From the NCBI GenBank assembly GCA_964640055.1, contig CAZXFH010000035.1:1-33840 (forward strand): a DNA stretch of 33,840 nt, read 5' to 3'. This document shows, in pieces, positions 7,798 through 16,467 of the stretch. Made by a program: the position numbers and the translations under genes. Within the stretch, counting starts at the first letter, position 1. Every line of letters begins with the position of its first letter. The notes below the pieces were generated by a model, which made no database searches, had not been told where the DNA came from, and saw only the letters and a list, made by a program, of their open reading frames with translations. The DNA is from CAZXFH01 sp964640055 (GTDB taxonomy: Bacteria > Fidelibacterota > UBA2242 > JAFGTP01).

Positions 7798-9237
7798 TTA
7801 TTGATAGGATGCTGAACTGGCAGATTGTACGGCTTTATACAATAAATCTAAAATCTTGTTCATGCCCTCAAAATTAATTTTATCAACTTCATCAGTGACT
7901 CTATGTATATCACAATGAAATCCAGTCGTGATCCATATTGATGGTATTTCTTTTTGCCGGAAAAAGTGCGCATCGGTCATGCCTTCATATTTATCCCATA
8001 CAAGAGTTAGGCTATTATCCTGAATTTCATGGAAAATATTTTGCCATACTTCAGATGAAGACCCATGATTGATATAGAGTGAATCCCCTCGCATCCTCCC
8101 TACCATATCCAAATTGATCATAGCCTTGATTTTTCCAATTCGTGCGGGCTGGTGGTTAATAAAATACTTTGATCCCCACATACCGCCTTCTTCTGCCGAA
8201 AAAAACACAAAAACCAGGTTGCATGCTGGTGTATCACCCCCTGCAAATTTTTTAGATAATTCCAGTAATAAAGAGGTGCCCGATGCATTATCATCGGCAC
8301 CGTTCCTGATGGTGTCTTGAATACCCTTATATTTTTTAGGCGCGATATGGTCATAATGCGCACCGATTATAATTGATTGAGTTGGGTTATGACCGGAAAT
8401 AATACCATAAATATTATAAGCGTTTTTATATACATAATCATTGGTAATGTTCATGCAGAGCTTGACAGTGGGAATTTCAAAAGCGATGGATTGCGTTGAT
8501 GTTCTCAATTTATCCTCAATTATTGACAGGTCAATATTCACCTCAGACATTACCGAATGCAATGTTTTCCGGGACAAATTTATTACCGGAATGTTAAACT
8601 GCGATGTTCTTTGACTGACAGGATCGTTTTTTCTTACAGGTATTAATCTTTCCATTTTATCATTTGGTGCAACTAAGATAACCCCGGCCGCCCCGCTCTG
8701 TTTGGCTGATCTTATTTTTGTGCGCCAATTTGTCTTTTTCTCTAGTTGATATACCAAGGTGTTTCTGTTATTCGGAGAACAATAATATAGTATAACAACT
8801 TTCCCGGTCAGATCAAGTTTATTAAAGTCATCGTAGCCAGCAGCTGAGTCCTGTATGCCAAATCCCAGATAAGATAATTTTGTCCCAAATTTACCACTGG
8901 CACTTTGTTTCTTAACGATATAATCAGTCTCAAAATTTAAGTTATAAACAGAATCCTGGCGAGCTATCTGAATACTGCTTTCAATATCAATATAACTCAG
9001 GTATTCAAAACTTTGGAAATGTGGTTTTATTTTATTTTTAATGATTTGATTTTTTATATATTTACGTGCTAAAGTATCGCCGGCTGTGGTAGGATATCGG
9101 CCCTGGAGTTTATCAGATGCAAGATAGGAAAGATGTTCATATAAAAAATGTTTTTGTTTTGGAATGTTTGATATAAATAAGAGTCCTAGAAAGAGCAGAA
9201 CAATGGATATTAATGCTATATAATAATGCCTTTTCAT
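7798..9237 (-). CDS. M28 family zinc peptidase, exported or membrane-anchored
   Basis: A 479-residue peptidase. Residues 1-25 are a basic start followed by a hydrophobic helix (YIALISIVLLFLGLLFI) acting as signal anchor or signal peptide. A PA-like domain follows in the middle. The M28 zinc ligands are then seen in order: AHYDH, GADDNASG, FSAEEGG, LDMVGR and HCDIHRVTD near the C terminus. The catalytic glutamate pair EE is present. The likely role is an aminopeptidase acting outside the cytoplasmic membrane on peptides. AAGG lies upstream of ATG 9237. It is separated from miaA by 122 bases and may have its own promoter. It looks more AT-rich than neighbouring genes, by eye only. Confidence 0.92.
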   Translation of the reverse strand: MKRHYYIALISIVLLFLGLLFISNIPKQKHFLYEHLSYLASDKLQGRYPTTAGDTLARKYIKNQIIKNKIKPHFQSFEYLSYIDIESSIQIARQDSVYNLNFETDYIVKKQSASGKFGTKLSYLGFGIQDSAAGYDDFNKLDLTGKVVILYYCSPNNRNTLVYQLEKKTNWRTKIRSAKQSGAAGVILVAPNDKMERLIPVRKNDPVSQRTSQFNIPVINLSRKTLHSVMSEVNIDLSIIEDKLRTSTQSIAFEIPTVKLCMNITNDYVYKNAYNIYGIISGHNPTQSIIIGAHYDHIAPKKYKGIQDTIRNGADDNASGTSLLLELSKKFAGGDTPACNLVFVFFSAEEGGMWGSKYFINHQPARIGKIKAMINLDMVGRMRGDSLYINHGSSSEVWQNIFHEIQDNSLTLVWDKYEGMTDAHFFRQKEIPSIWITTGFHCDIHRVTDEVDKINFEGMNKILDLLYKAVQSASSASYQ

Positions 9238-9320
9238 TTTTTTTTACCTTATCTTCCTATCCAAGCTAAAATAAAATATCTGGCAACTTGTTATCCCATA
9301 ACCCAAGTGTGAATGCTGTT

Positions 9321-9339
9321 GGTATACATACAGTATACC
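9321..9339. repeat. Perfect palindrome between miaA and the peptidase gene
   Basis: GGTATAC and GTATACC form a perfect 7-base inverted repeat around ATACA. It lies about 80 bases upstream of the peptidase start and 21 bases past the miaA stop, with no following T-run, so an operator is more likely than a terminator. The minus strand reads TATACT inside it, which could serve as a -10 hexamer. Confidence 0.4.
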
Positions 9340-9359
9340 GGTAAAGCGATATTTCCTTG

Positions 9360-10295
9360 TTATTTTGATCGGATATGTTGTTTAATTATTCGGGCGATGT
9401 CGGCCGGTTCTTGCCGATGATCAATGGTAATCCACACCGTGTCCAACTGATTACGAAACCAGGTTAATTGGCGCTTGGCAAACCGGCGGGTATTTTGTTT
9501 TATCTTCTCAATCATCTCTTCTTGACTACATTTCCCATCCAGATAAAGCAATACTTCTTCATAACCCAGTGTTTTTAACTTTTTCAGTTGATCCCGATAG
9601 CCTTTTTGGATCAATTGCTCTGTTTCTGAAATTAATCCGGCCCGGATCATTTGTTCCACTCGCTGGTTAATCCGCTGGTAAAGGCTTTCCCGCGATCGAT
9701 CCAGGACAAAAATATAATAGGGAAAGGGAACAGATTTAGATTGATCTTCATAGATTTGCGCTGATGGTTTTCCAGTCATTTCATATATTTCCAGAGCCCG
9801 TGTAATACGCTTAACATCATTGATATGAATTTTTATAGCCCGGTCCGGATCAACTTCCACCAAGCGATTATACAACGCAATTTTACCTTTTTCACAGAGC
9901 TCCTGCTGGATCTTTTTACGGATATTCAGATCGGTTTCACTCTGCCTAAATATGCCCTGTACCACGGCTTTGATATACATACCTGATCCGCCTACAAAAA
10001 TAGGCAGATTCCCTCTGGCTAATATTTCAGCTACTTTTCCTAAAGCAAGTGTGCGATAGCGCCCGGCACTGATCTGTTCCCGGGGTGAGACTAAATTGAT
10101 TAAGTGGTGTGGGACTCTCTGTTGTTGTTCCGGAGTGGGTTTATCTGTACCCACATCCAGTTCCCGGTAGATCTGGCGGGAATCAACCGAAATGATTTCA
10201 CCTCCTATGCCTTTAGCCAATTCTACGGCGGTGGCGGTTTTACCAACCGCTGTTGGTCCCACAATAAAAGGAATAGTAGGGGTGATATTTGACAT
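9360..10295 (-). CDS. miaA: tRNA dimethylallyltransferase
   Basis: A 311-residue enzyme that transfers the isopentenyl group to adenosine 37 of tRNAs reading UNN codons. The P-loop GPTAVGKTATAVELA is at residues 13-27, followed by the substrate loop DSRQIYRELDVGTDKPT and GGSGMYIKAVVQG near residue 100. The length matches the family. It follows mutL by 63 bases, a pairing common in bacteria (mutL-miaA), and is the last gene of the long leftward run. Its stop is followed by a palindromic spacer. Confidence 0.96.
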   Translation of the reverse strand: MSNITPTIPFIVGPTAVGKTATAVELAKGIGGEIISVDSRQIYRELDVGTDKPTPEQQQRVPHHLINLVSPREQISAGRYRTLALGKVAEILARGNLPIFVGGSGMYIKAVVQGIFRQSETDLNIRKKIQQELCEKGKIALYNRLVEVDPDRAIKIHINDVKRITRALEIYEMTGKPSAQIYEDQSKSVPFPYYIFVLDRSRESLYQRINQRVEQMIRAGLISETEQLIQKGYRDQLKKLKTLGYEEVLLYLDGKCSQEEMIEKIKQNTRRFAKRQLTWFRNQLDTVWITIDHRQEPADIARIIKQHIRSK

Positions 10296-10358
10296 TTTTA
10301 TGTACGGTGTAATTAGGATTCCACTCTAACTCTTACGGGCTCTTTTCAGATGGCTATT

Positions 10359-12182
10359 TCACCCTCGCTCAAAACGTTTATCCAGATCTTCCAGATTAAG
10401 ATTGATAATGATCGGACGTCCATGGGGACAAAAGTAGGGATTTTTGGTCGCAAATAAACGATCGACCAAGCTGAGCATTTCCACTTTACTCAGCACATCG
10501 CCGGCTTTAACGGCAGCTTTACAGGCAAAGGAGGCCGCTACTTTGGATTGAATATCAGTTTCCTGTGTGCCCAAATCCTGATAGTGATCCAGGATATCCT
10601 TGATCACTTTGCCTTCATTGCCCCAGCTCATACCGGCTGGTACTGCATCTACTGCAACGGTCTGTTTTCCAAATTCTTTGACCCGGAATCCCACTTTTTC
10701 GAGATAGGGTAATATTTCCAATAAAACGGACAGATCGGTAACCGACAATTCCACTACTTGAGGAAATAGTAATTGTTGGGCATTATTACGATCCATCTGC
10801 ATGGATTTTAAGGCTTCATCATATAGGATACGTTCATGAGCCACGTGTTGGTCAATAATTACCAAACCGGATTTAACTTGACTGAGGATATATTTCCGGT
10901 GCAATTGGAACACATTTACTTCCGGTAAGGTTTCATCCTCTGCATCTTCCGGTTCTCTTTGCGTGAAGCGTTTTGCCCGTTGCTCCCATTTGTGTTGATC
11001 TACCTGCCGTGTAAAATGTAAGGGAATCCGCTGCTGTGATTTCTTGTCCTTTTCCACTTCTTGAGGAATTGTCGGTTTTTCTGGTTCAACACCTTTATCT
11101 TGGGATTTCGCCTGAGTTTTTGTTCCTTCTGAAGAAAAAGGATGGGCAGCATAATAATGGCGTGGCGCAAAGCTATCCAGATTAGGTGCTGTACGGGTTA
11201 ATTCACCAATATTATCTTCCACGCTATGTTTTAAAAATTGATATATCTGATTCTGATTGCGAAACTTTACCTCCATTTTTGTGGGATGAACATTAACATC
11301 CACTTGTGCCGGTGTTAGCGATAGATTAAGGCAGTAGAAAGGATACTCACCTCGTGAGACCAGCGCACCATAGCCCGAGGCGATGGCATGGCTCATCAGG
11401 CGATCGCTGACAAACCGACAATTCACATAGAAAAATTGCTCACCCCGCCGGGCACGCACTAGATTAAGATTCCCTAAGACACCTTTGAGGCTCAGATCCC
11501 CTTGCTCAACATCAACCGCGATCAGATTGCGTTTGTATTCAGGAGCAAATAAAGTTTCGATGCGTTGCGGTAAATTTTCCGGTCGCAATCCCAATACCTC
11601 TTTGTCATTATGTACCAAATTGAACCGTAGTTGAGGATTGATCAGGGCAAATTTACGCATGACTTCTACGATATGCCGGAATTCTACTGCCGTACTCTTT
11701 AGAAATTTGCGTCTAGCCGGTACATTAAAAAAAAGATTTTTTACAGAGATAGTGGTTCCCGGCTGGGGCGGGTGTGGTTTGATCTTGCGAAAAGCCCCTC
11801 CTTCAATAAATAATTCATGGCCCATCTCGGCATCCTGAGGTGTTGAAATCGCCGTTAGTCTGGCAACCGAGGCAATACTGGCCAAGGCCTCACCCCGAAA
11901 TCCGAGGGTATTTATCTGTTCCAGATCGGCTACCTTGTATATTTTACTGGTCGCATAGCGTTCAAAGGCTAATAACAAATCATCTTTGGTCATGCCCTCT
12001 CCGTTATCAATGACCTCTACCAGTGATTTACCCCCACTTCTGATGACACCAGTAATCTCAGTAGCACCCGCATCGATACTGTTTTCCACCAGCTCTTTAA
12101 CTATTGAACTTGGCCGCTGAACCACTTCGCCGGCAGCAATTTTATTTGTTAATCGTTCTGGTAATATTTTTATTTTTGACAT
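10359..12182 (-). CDS. mutL: DNA mismatch repair protein MutL
   Basis: A 607-residue MutL. The N-terminal GHKL ATPase domain shows ELVENSIDAGA (31-41), DNGEGM (59-64) and TLGFRGEAL (92-100). A low-complexity charged linker covers about 345-420. The C-terminal dimerisation/endonuclease domain carries DQHVAHERILYDE at 444-456 and CPHGRP near the end. Compared with the nicking motif DQHA(X)2E(X)4E, Ala is Val and the last Glu position is Asp455, followed directly by Glu456. The CPHGRP zinc-site motif favours retained endonuclease activity. It lies 40 bases after ftcD. Confidence 0.96.
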   Translation of the reverse strand: MSKIKILPERLTNKIAAGEVVQRPSSIVKELVENSIDAGATEITGVIRSGGKSLVEVIDNGEGMTKDDLLLAFERYATSKIYKVADLEQINTLGFRGEALASIASVARLTAISTPQDAEMGHELFIEGGAFRKIKPHPPQPGTTISVKNLFFNVPARRKFLKSTAVEFRHIVEVMRKFALINPQLRFNLVHNDKEVLGLRPENLPQRIETLFAPEYKRNLIAVDVEQGDLSLKGVLGNLNLVRARRGEQFFYVNCRFVSDRLMSHAIASGYGALVSRGEYPFYCLNLSLTPAQVDVNVHPTKMEVKFRNQNQIYQFLKHSVEDNIGELTRTAPNLDSFAPRHYYAAHPFSSEGTKTQAKSQDKGVEPEKPTIPQEVEKDKKSQQRIPLHFTRQVDQHKWEQRAKRFTQREPEDAEDETLPEVNVFQLHRKYILSQVKSGLVIIDQHVAHERILYDEALKSMQMDRNNAQQLLFPQVVELSVTDLSVLLEILPYLEKVGFRVKEFGKQTVAVDAVPAGMSWGNEGKVIKDILDHYQDLGTQETDIQSKVAASFACKAAVKAGDVLSKVEMLSLVDRLFATKNPYFCPHGRPIIINLNLEDLDKRFERG

Positions 12183-12222
12183 AAATATAAGGTTTGGTTT
12201 TTAGTTAACTCCAATAAGTGCA

Positions 12223-13362
12223 TTATGAATTAAACCGGGTTAATTTCCCCTGAAATTCTGCAATGCGATAGTCAAGAATCTTATGATCCGGATCAAAAGG
12301 CCTTATATCATCTAAGCCCAACCGTTTCACTGCCAGATTCAGCAGCTCCTTTTCATTCAAATTACGCTCCTTTGGTAGCCGCTTTCCATAATAACGACCA
12401 GCCAATAAGAGGGCTTGCTTGGGGATCAATCCGATCACTTCCGATCCGGTTACTCCAATTCCATGTTCTTCCGCCATACGCTTTATTTCCTCATAAGCGA
12501 TATGCGGAGGTGTCACCTTATAATCAATTAAATTCATTGATACCTGGGTTTCCTGATACTCATCAATATACCATCCGAGGGCCTTAACCGCCTGCAGACG
12601 TCCGGGTTTTCGACAGGGTTCGCCTCGGGCATTACGCATAATGGAACCGGTTTCATTCCGCAATAGGGAACCACTCTCCCGGATGGATAACGCGATATCT
12701 TGCGCAATGTTTCGATCGCTGGTATTCAGATTTATATTATAGGCGATTAACACATCCCGCACGCCAATAACCGTAGCTCCCGAGCGTGTATTAAAAACCG
12801 GTTTTCCATAGTCCGGTTGCCAACCCGGATCTTTCATCTTTTGAGGAAAATTCAGATACCCACCTTTCCGGATGTCAGCTAAATTTTTGCGTTGTTTAGC
12901 CCGCGCTGATTTTTCATATAAATAGACAGGAATATCCAGCTTTTCAGCCACCTGCTTAGCCAGCTGCTCGGATAGAGCTATACACCGGGCTTCATCTGTA
13001 TTGACTAAGGGTATCAGGGGAAATACATCCGTTGCTCCAATACAGGGATGCACACCCTTGTGAGCCGTCATATCAATCAATTCAGCTGCTTTCTCAATGG
13101 CGGCAAACCCACCCTTCAGAATGCCTTCTTCAGTGCCTAAAAAGGTGATCACACTGCGGTTGGCACTTTTGCCTATCTCAACATCCAGGACCATGGTTTC
13201 AGTATGGCGGGCAATTGCAGCCGTGATCTGTTCAATTATCTGCCGGTCATTGCCTTCACTGAAATTGGGCACACATTCAATAATAGCAGCTATAATTTGA
13301 TCCTTTTCATTATAATTTAGTGAAAATTTATCTTCAGCGGGCCGGCGATGTAAATAGCACAT
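12223..13362 (-). CDS. ftcD: Glutamate formimidoyltransferase
   Basis: This enzyme transfers the formimino group between formiminoglutamate and tetrahydrofolate. Family signatures include ECVPNFSEG near residue 29, KSANRSVITFLG, GVHPCIGATDVFPLIPL, and the C-terminal VTGSEVIGLIPKQALL. It is monofunctional, without the cyclodeaminase domain. The frame from ATG 13362 adds about 25 residues before the usual start point, and no ribosome site precedes that ATG. AAAGGA lies inside the extension just before ATT/ATA codons near residue 26, so the true start is uncertain. The next upstream gene encodes the 60-residue membrane protein, 27 bases away. With gcvH and gcvPA it fits one-carbon folate supply. 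Confidence 0.93.
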   Translation of the reverse strand: MCYLHRRPAEDKFSLNYNEKDQIIAAIIECVPNFSEGNDRQIIEQITAAIARHTETMVLDVEIGKSANRSVITFLGTEEGILKGGFAAIEKAAELIDMTAHKGVHPCIGATDVFPLIPLVNTDEARCIALSEQLAKQVAEKLDIPVYLYEKSARAKQRKNLADIRKGGYLNFPQKMKDPGWQPDYGKPVFNTRSGATVIGVRDVLIAYNINLNTSDRNIAQDIALSIRESGSLLRNETGSIMRNARGEPCRKPGRLQAVKALGWYIDEYQETQVSMNLIDYKVTPPHIAYEEIKRMAEEHGIGVTGSEVIGLIPKQALLLAGRYYGKRLPKERNLNEKELLNLAVKRLGLDDIRPFDPDHKILDYRIAEFQGKLTRFNS

Positions 13363-13389
13363 TAAACCGCTTAAAATGGCAGATGAGCA

Positions 13390-13572
13390 TTAACCTGGAA
13401 TTCCTCTTAATATAAGAATAAGAGCCAAGATGAGAATGGCCATAATGACCATGATAATTAGTGATTTGGTTGGACGTTTACGGGTAATCCGTCTGAAATG
13501 GATGCGTTTGCCACTGCTTTCAGAGCGACGGTCCCGCAGAGAAAATCCCCTTTTTTTGCTTCTGGCAGCCAT
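13390..13572 (-). CDS. Small basic single-pass membrane protein of unknown function
   Basis: A 60-residue protein. Residues 1-36 are strongly basic, with many Arg and Lys, and residues 38-56 form one hydrophobic helix (SLIIMVIMAILILALILIL), leaving four residues outside. It therefore looks like a tail-anchored cytoplasmic domain with nucleic-acid or membrane-surface affinity. Its ATG overlaps the stop of the site-2 protease gene (TAATG), suggesting coupled translation, and ftcD follows 27 bases later. No family was recognised. The tight overlap and clear domain split make it a real gene rather than chance. Confidence 0.7.
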   Translation of the reverse strand: MAARSKKRGFSLRDRRSESSGKRIHFRRITRKRPTKSLIIMVIMAILILALILILRGIPG

Positions 13573-14207
13573 TAAATACCTCCAAAAAGCCTTGAAAAAA
13601 AGTTGATAAAGGGTCGTAAATAGGCTCCGATAATCGATATATTGGATATAAAACCAAACAAGATCAATCCCATGAGAATATAGCTACCATATTGTTCTAA
13701 CCAATCAATTATATAATTATACCTGTCTGGTAAAATCCCATACAGTATTTTCGAACCGTCCAGAGGTGGAATAGGAATCAAATTAAAGAAAGCCAGGGCG
13801 ATATTGATCTGTAAACTTAAATAGATCATGGTAAACAGGGGCTGTAATAAACCGGTCGGTAAAAAATGTAAAAAGCCACCCTGTACCAGTCGTAATAAAA
13901 TTCCACTGATCAGTGCTAAAAACATATTAGCGGAAGGGCCGGCGACCGAGACCAGCGTCATATCTCTTTTGGGATCCTGAAAATAGGATGGATTGACAGG
14001 GACCGGTTTGGCCCAACCAAAATGGACAATAAAAAGCATAATGGTTCCAATCGGATCCAGATGAACCAAAGGATTCATAGTCAGACGGCCGGCATGTGAG
14101 GCCGTAGGATCGCCGAGCTTATTGGCCACCCAGCCATGCATGTATTCATGCAGGGTCAGGGCCAGCAGAATGGGAGGAATCAGTAAAATAATTGTTTGAA
14201 AGTTCAT
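13572..14207 (-). CDS. Site-2 protease family (M50) membrane metalloprotease
   Basis: A multi-pass membrane zinc protease of about 211 residues. The zinc motif HEYMH lies in the first helix (LALTLHEYMHGWVANKLGD) and the third ligand in IPIPPLDGSKIL near residue 150. About five hydrophobic segments are visible. This is the short YwhC-like group of site-2 proteases, whose substrates are mostly unknown. A GTG at 14213 would add two residues, but ATG 14207 is preferred because GAGG sits five bases before it and it makes an ATGA overlap with the xerD stop. The 60-residue membrane protein follows with overlap and could be a partner. Confidence 0.9.
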   Translation of the reverse strand: MNFQTIILLIPPILLALTLHEYMHGWVANKLGDPTASHAGRLTMNPLVHLDPIGTIMLFIVHFGWAKPVPVNPSYFQDPKRDMTLVSVAGPSANMFLALISGILLRLVQGGFLHFLPTGLLQPLFTMIYLSLQINIALAFFNLIPIPPLDGSKILYGILPDRYNYIIDWLEQYGSYILMGLILFGFISNISIIGAYLRPFINFFSRLFGGI

Positions 14208-15097
14208 TTCCACCTCGGATGAAAGCTACGATGCTGCTCAATCAAATAATCACGATCCAGATGGGTATAGATTTGGGTGGTCGATATGTCCGCATGTCCT
14301 AACATTTCTTGCACCGCACGCAGATTAGCCCCGCCTTCTAAAAGATGGGTTGCGAAAGAGTGGCGAAAGACATGCGGGCTCACAGGTTTATGGATGCTTG
14401 CCAGACGAACATAATTGCGAATGATCTTCCAGACGCCCATCCGCGATAAAGGAGTTCCGCGCATATTCAGAAAAAGCACGTTTTTACTTTTTTGTTTCCG
14501 CATTAAGACAATCCGGACGCCATTGATATATTTCTTAATGGACTTGGCCGCCCGAAGACCGAAGGGAACCACTCGTTCCTTGGATCCTTTACCCATTACT
14601 CTCATTATTCCCTGTTCCAGAAATACACTGTCCAGGGTAATTGAAATCAGTTCAGATACCCGCAATCCGGTAGAATATAACGTTTCAATCATGGCAATAT
14701 CACGAATACCTTTTTGGGATGTAACATCAATGGCAGTTAATATCCTCTCAATTTCTTCGGGTTCCAAAACAACCGGTAATTTCCGGGGCAGGCGAGGCGA
14801 TTGTAAAAATTCCGTGGGATCTTGATCGGTTTTCGCTTCACTTATTAAATATCGATGAAAATTGCGAAGCGATGAAATATTGCGTGACAAACTAACTTCC
14901 GAGAGGCCCAACTCTACGAGGCAATTGATAAAATCCTGTATATCACGCAATTTTATATTTTTTGGCCGGGCAATTCCCCGGTCAGTTAAAAATTGGCAGT
15001 AGCGCTCCAGATCACGGTGATAAGCTGCCAGGGTGTTCTCAGATAGATTACGTTCAACGCGCAGAAAATGCAGAAAATCATCTAATAGCGCTTGCAT
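14204..15097 (-). CDS. xerD: Tyrosine recombinase XerD-type
   Basis: A 297-residue tyrosine recombinase. The N-terminal SAM-like core-binding domain covers about 1-90 and the catalytic domain 108-297. All active residues align: Arg146 (TGLRVSEL), Lys170 (MGKGSKERVVP), His242 and Arg245 (HVFRHSFATHLLEGG), His268 (LGHADISTTQIYTH) and Tyr277. Size and the LRAVQEMLGHADIS box match XerC/XerD, which resolve chromosome dimers at dif with FtsK. The XerD subtype is favoured but not certain. It sits inside an operon of housekeeping genes rather than a mobile element, so an integrase role is unlikely. It lies 15 bases after gmhA. Confidence 0.92.
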   Translation of the reverse strand: MQALLDDFLHFLRVERNLSENTLAAYHRDLERYCQFLTDRGIARPKNIKLRDIQDFINCLVELGLSEVSLSRNISSLRNFHRYLISEAKTDQDPTEFLQSPRLPRKLPVVLEPEEIERILTAIDVTSQKGIRDIAMIETLYSTGLRVSELISITLDSVFLEQGIMRVMGKGSKERVVPFGLRAAKSIKKYINGVRIVLMRKQKSKNVLFLNMRGTPLSRMGVWKIIRNYVRLASIHKPVSPHVFRHSFATHLLEGGANLRAVQEMLGHADISTTQIYTHLDRDYLIEQHRSFHPRWK

Positions 15098-15112
15098 ACT
15101 GCAAATCAGTAT

Positions 15113-15712
15113 TCATCGGTTCCCAAAGAGCGTTTTTTCAACCAAATCACACAATATATGCCCGATTGCGATATGGCATTCCTGAATCCGTTGCACATTA
15201 TCCGAGGGGACCTTGAGTACCAGATCGGCTTTTTCAGCCAGTTTGCCTCCGTTTTTACCCGTCAGTGCAATGGTTTGGATTCTCCGACGACGACAGTCGG
15301 TAACGGCCTTGCATACATTAAGCGAATTTCCACTGGTGCTGATCGCTATCAAAAGGTCATTTTCAATGGCGAGGGCTTGCACTTGCCGCAGGAAAATATC
15401 ACTGAAATCATCATCATTAGAAATAGCGGTAATTAAAGAAGTGTCCGTAGTTAAGGCCAAGGCGGGTAATGCATTCCGACGAAGATTTAATTTTGAAACC
15501 AATTCGGCTGCCAAATGCTGACAATCCGCCGCACTCCCCCCGTTACCACAAAAAAAGACCCTGCCCTCAGCCTGAAAGCAGTTTACCATCATCCCAGCTG
15601 CCCAGGCAATCCGTTCCGCATATGTATTAGCCAGTACTTCTTTGACTTCGGCACTGGCTAATAATTGTTGTTGAATAAGGGCTAAAGTATCGGCTGATTG
15701 TATATCTTTCAC
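15113..15712 (-). CDS. gmhA: D-sedoheptulose-7-phosphate isomerase
   Basis: A 199-residue SIS-domain enzyme making D-glycero-D-manno-heptose-7-phosphate, the first step of heptose synthesis for lipopolysaccharide or S-layer glycans. The signature FFCGNGGSAADCQHLAAEL is near residue 53, with ISTSGNSLNV near 116 and a zinc-site segment QECHIAIGHILCDLVE near 175. It starts with GTG, whose first base overlaps the stop of the GGGPS-like gene (TAGTG), so translation is probably coupled. Presence of heptose synthesis hints at a diderm envelope; other heptose-pathway genes are not in the window. Confidence 0.93.
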   Translation of the reverse strand: MKDIQSADTLALIQQQLLASAEVKEVLANTYAERIAWAAGMMVNCFQAEGRVFFCGNGGSAADCQHLAAELVSKLNLRRNALPALALTTDTSLITAISNDDDFSDIFLRQVQALAIENDLLIAISTSGNSLNVCKAVTDCRRRRIQTIALTGKNGGKLAEKADLVLKVPSDNVQRIQECHIAIGHILCDLVEKTLFGNR

Positions 15713-16467
15713 TATGAATATTCCTTTACGTGGATGGCACGCACAAAATCATCTATTTTGTCAAGGTTATCGGGATCATCAAACACATTACCGGTAACGA
15801 CAAATTTAGCCCCTGCCTCAACTTTAGCCCGCGCATCCTCAGGTGTGGTTATACCGCCGCCCGTAATGATCGGAATATCGATATAATCACTGACGGACTT
15901 GACAATCTCCACCGGTACGGAATGATCTGCCCCGCTGCCCGCTTCCAAATAGACGGTTTGCATTCCCATATATTGCGCAGCCAGAGCATGGCTCATGGCT
16001 ATTTCCGGTTTATGGGTAGGCAACGGCCGGGTATTGCTGATGAATTCGGCCGTAGTAGTCCGTCCGGATTCAAAAAGCATGTAACCGGTGGAAATGGGTT
16101 CGATCTCAGCCCGTTTGATAAATGGTGCTCCCAGCACATGATCGCCAAATAAATAACGCGCATTGCGGCCACTGATGATTGAGACATACAAAATAGCGTC
16201 GGCATAGGGAGAAATTTGCTGCAATGAACCGGGAAAAATGATCACCGGAACAGTGCTCGCTTGCTTGACGGTTTTGATGATTTTTTCAAAGTCAGCATCT
16301 ATAATCAGGCTGCCGCCCACTAATATAGCATCCACCCCACGTGAACAGATTTCCCGGACAAATGCCGCAACTTCCAGATCTTTGCGGGTATCAGGATCAA
16401 TTAAAACAAAGTAACCGGCTCCCTTTTTATTTGTTTTACGGACTAGTTGTTCAAATACTTGCATCAT
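15712..16467 (-). CDS. Geranylgeranylglyceryl/heptaprenylglyceryl phosphate synthase family
   Basis: A 251-residue TIM-barrel prenyltransferase that joins glycerol-1-phosphate to a polyprenyl diphosphate, an ether-lipid step. Motifs: FVLIDPD at the first strand, DAILVGGS, VPVIIFPGS, YLEAGSGA, IITGGGITTPEDA and VVTGNVFD, the last two forming the standard phosphate-binding loops. The bacterial members occur in Firmicutes (PcrB) and in Bacteroidota-type bacteria; the length suits the second group. Start and stop overlap both neighbours (TGATG with gcvPA, TAGTG with gmhA). Prenyl length and physiological product cannot be read here. Confidence 0.92.
   Translation of the reverse strand: MMQVFEQLVRKTNKKGAGYFVLIDPDTRKDLEVAAFVREICSRGVDAILVGGSLIIDADFEKIIKTVKQASTVPVIIFPGSLQQISPYADAILYVSIISGRNARYLFGDHVLGAPFIKRAEIEPISTGYMLFESGRTTTAEFISNTRPLPTHKPEIAMSHALAAQYMGMQTVYLEAGSGADHSVPVEIVKSVSDYIDIPIITGGGITTPEDARAKVEAGAKFVVTGNVFDDPDNLDKIDDFVRAIHVKEYS

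Noticed and set aside
14415..14825. 136-codon open frame on the plus strand opposite xerD
   Set aside because: It lies wholly antisense to a fully conserved recombinase and its translation shows no family features.
14204..15097. Tyrosine recombinase as integrase of a mobile element
   Set aside because: It is embedded with overlaps in a housekeeping operon, has XerD size and motifs, and no att repeats or phage genes are near.
15092..15436. Plus-strand open frames opposite gmhA
   Set aside because: Antisense shadows of a gene with complete SIS-domain motifs; no ribosome site or recognisable product.
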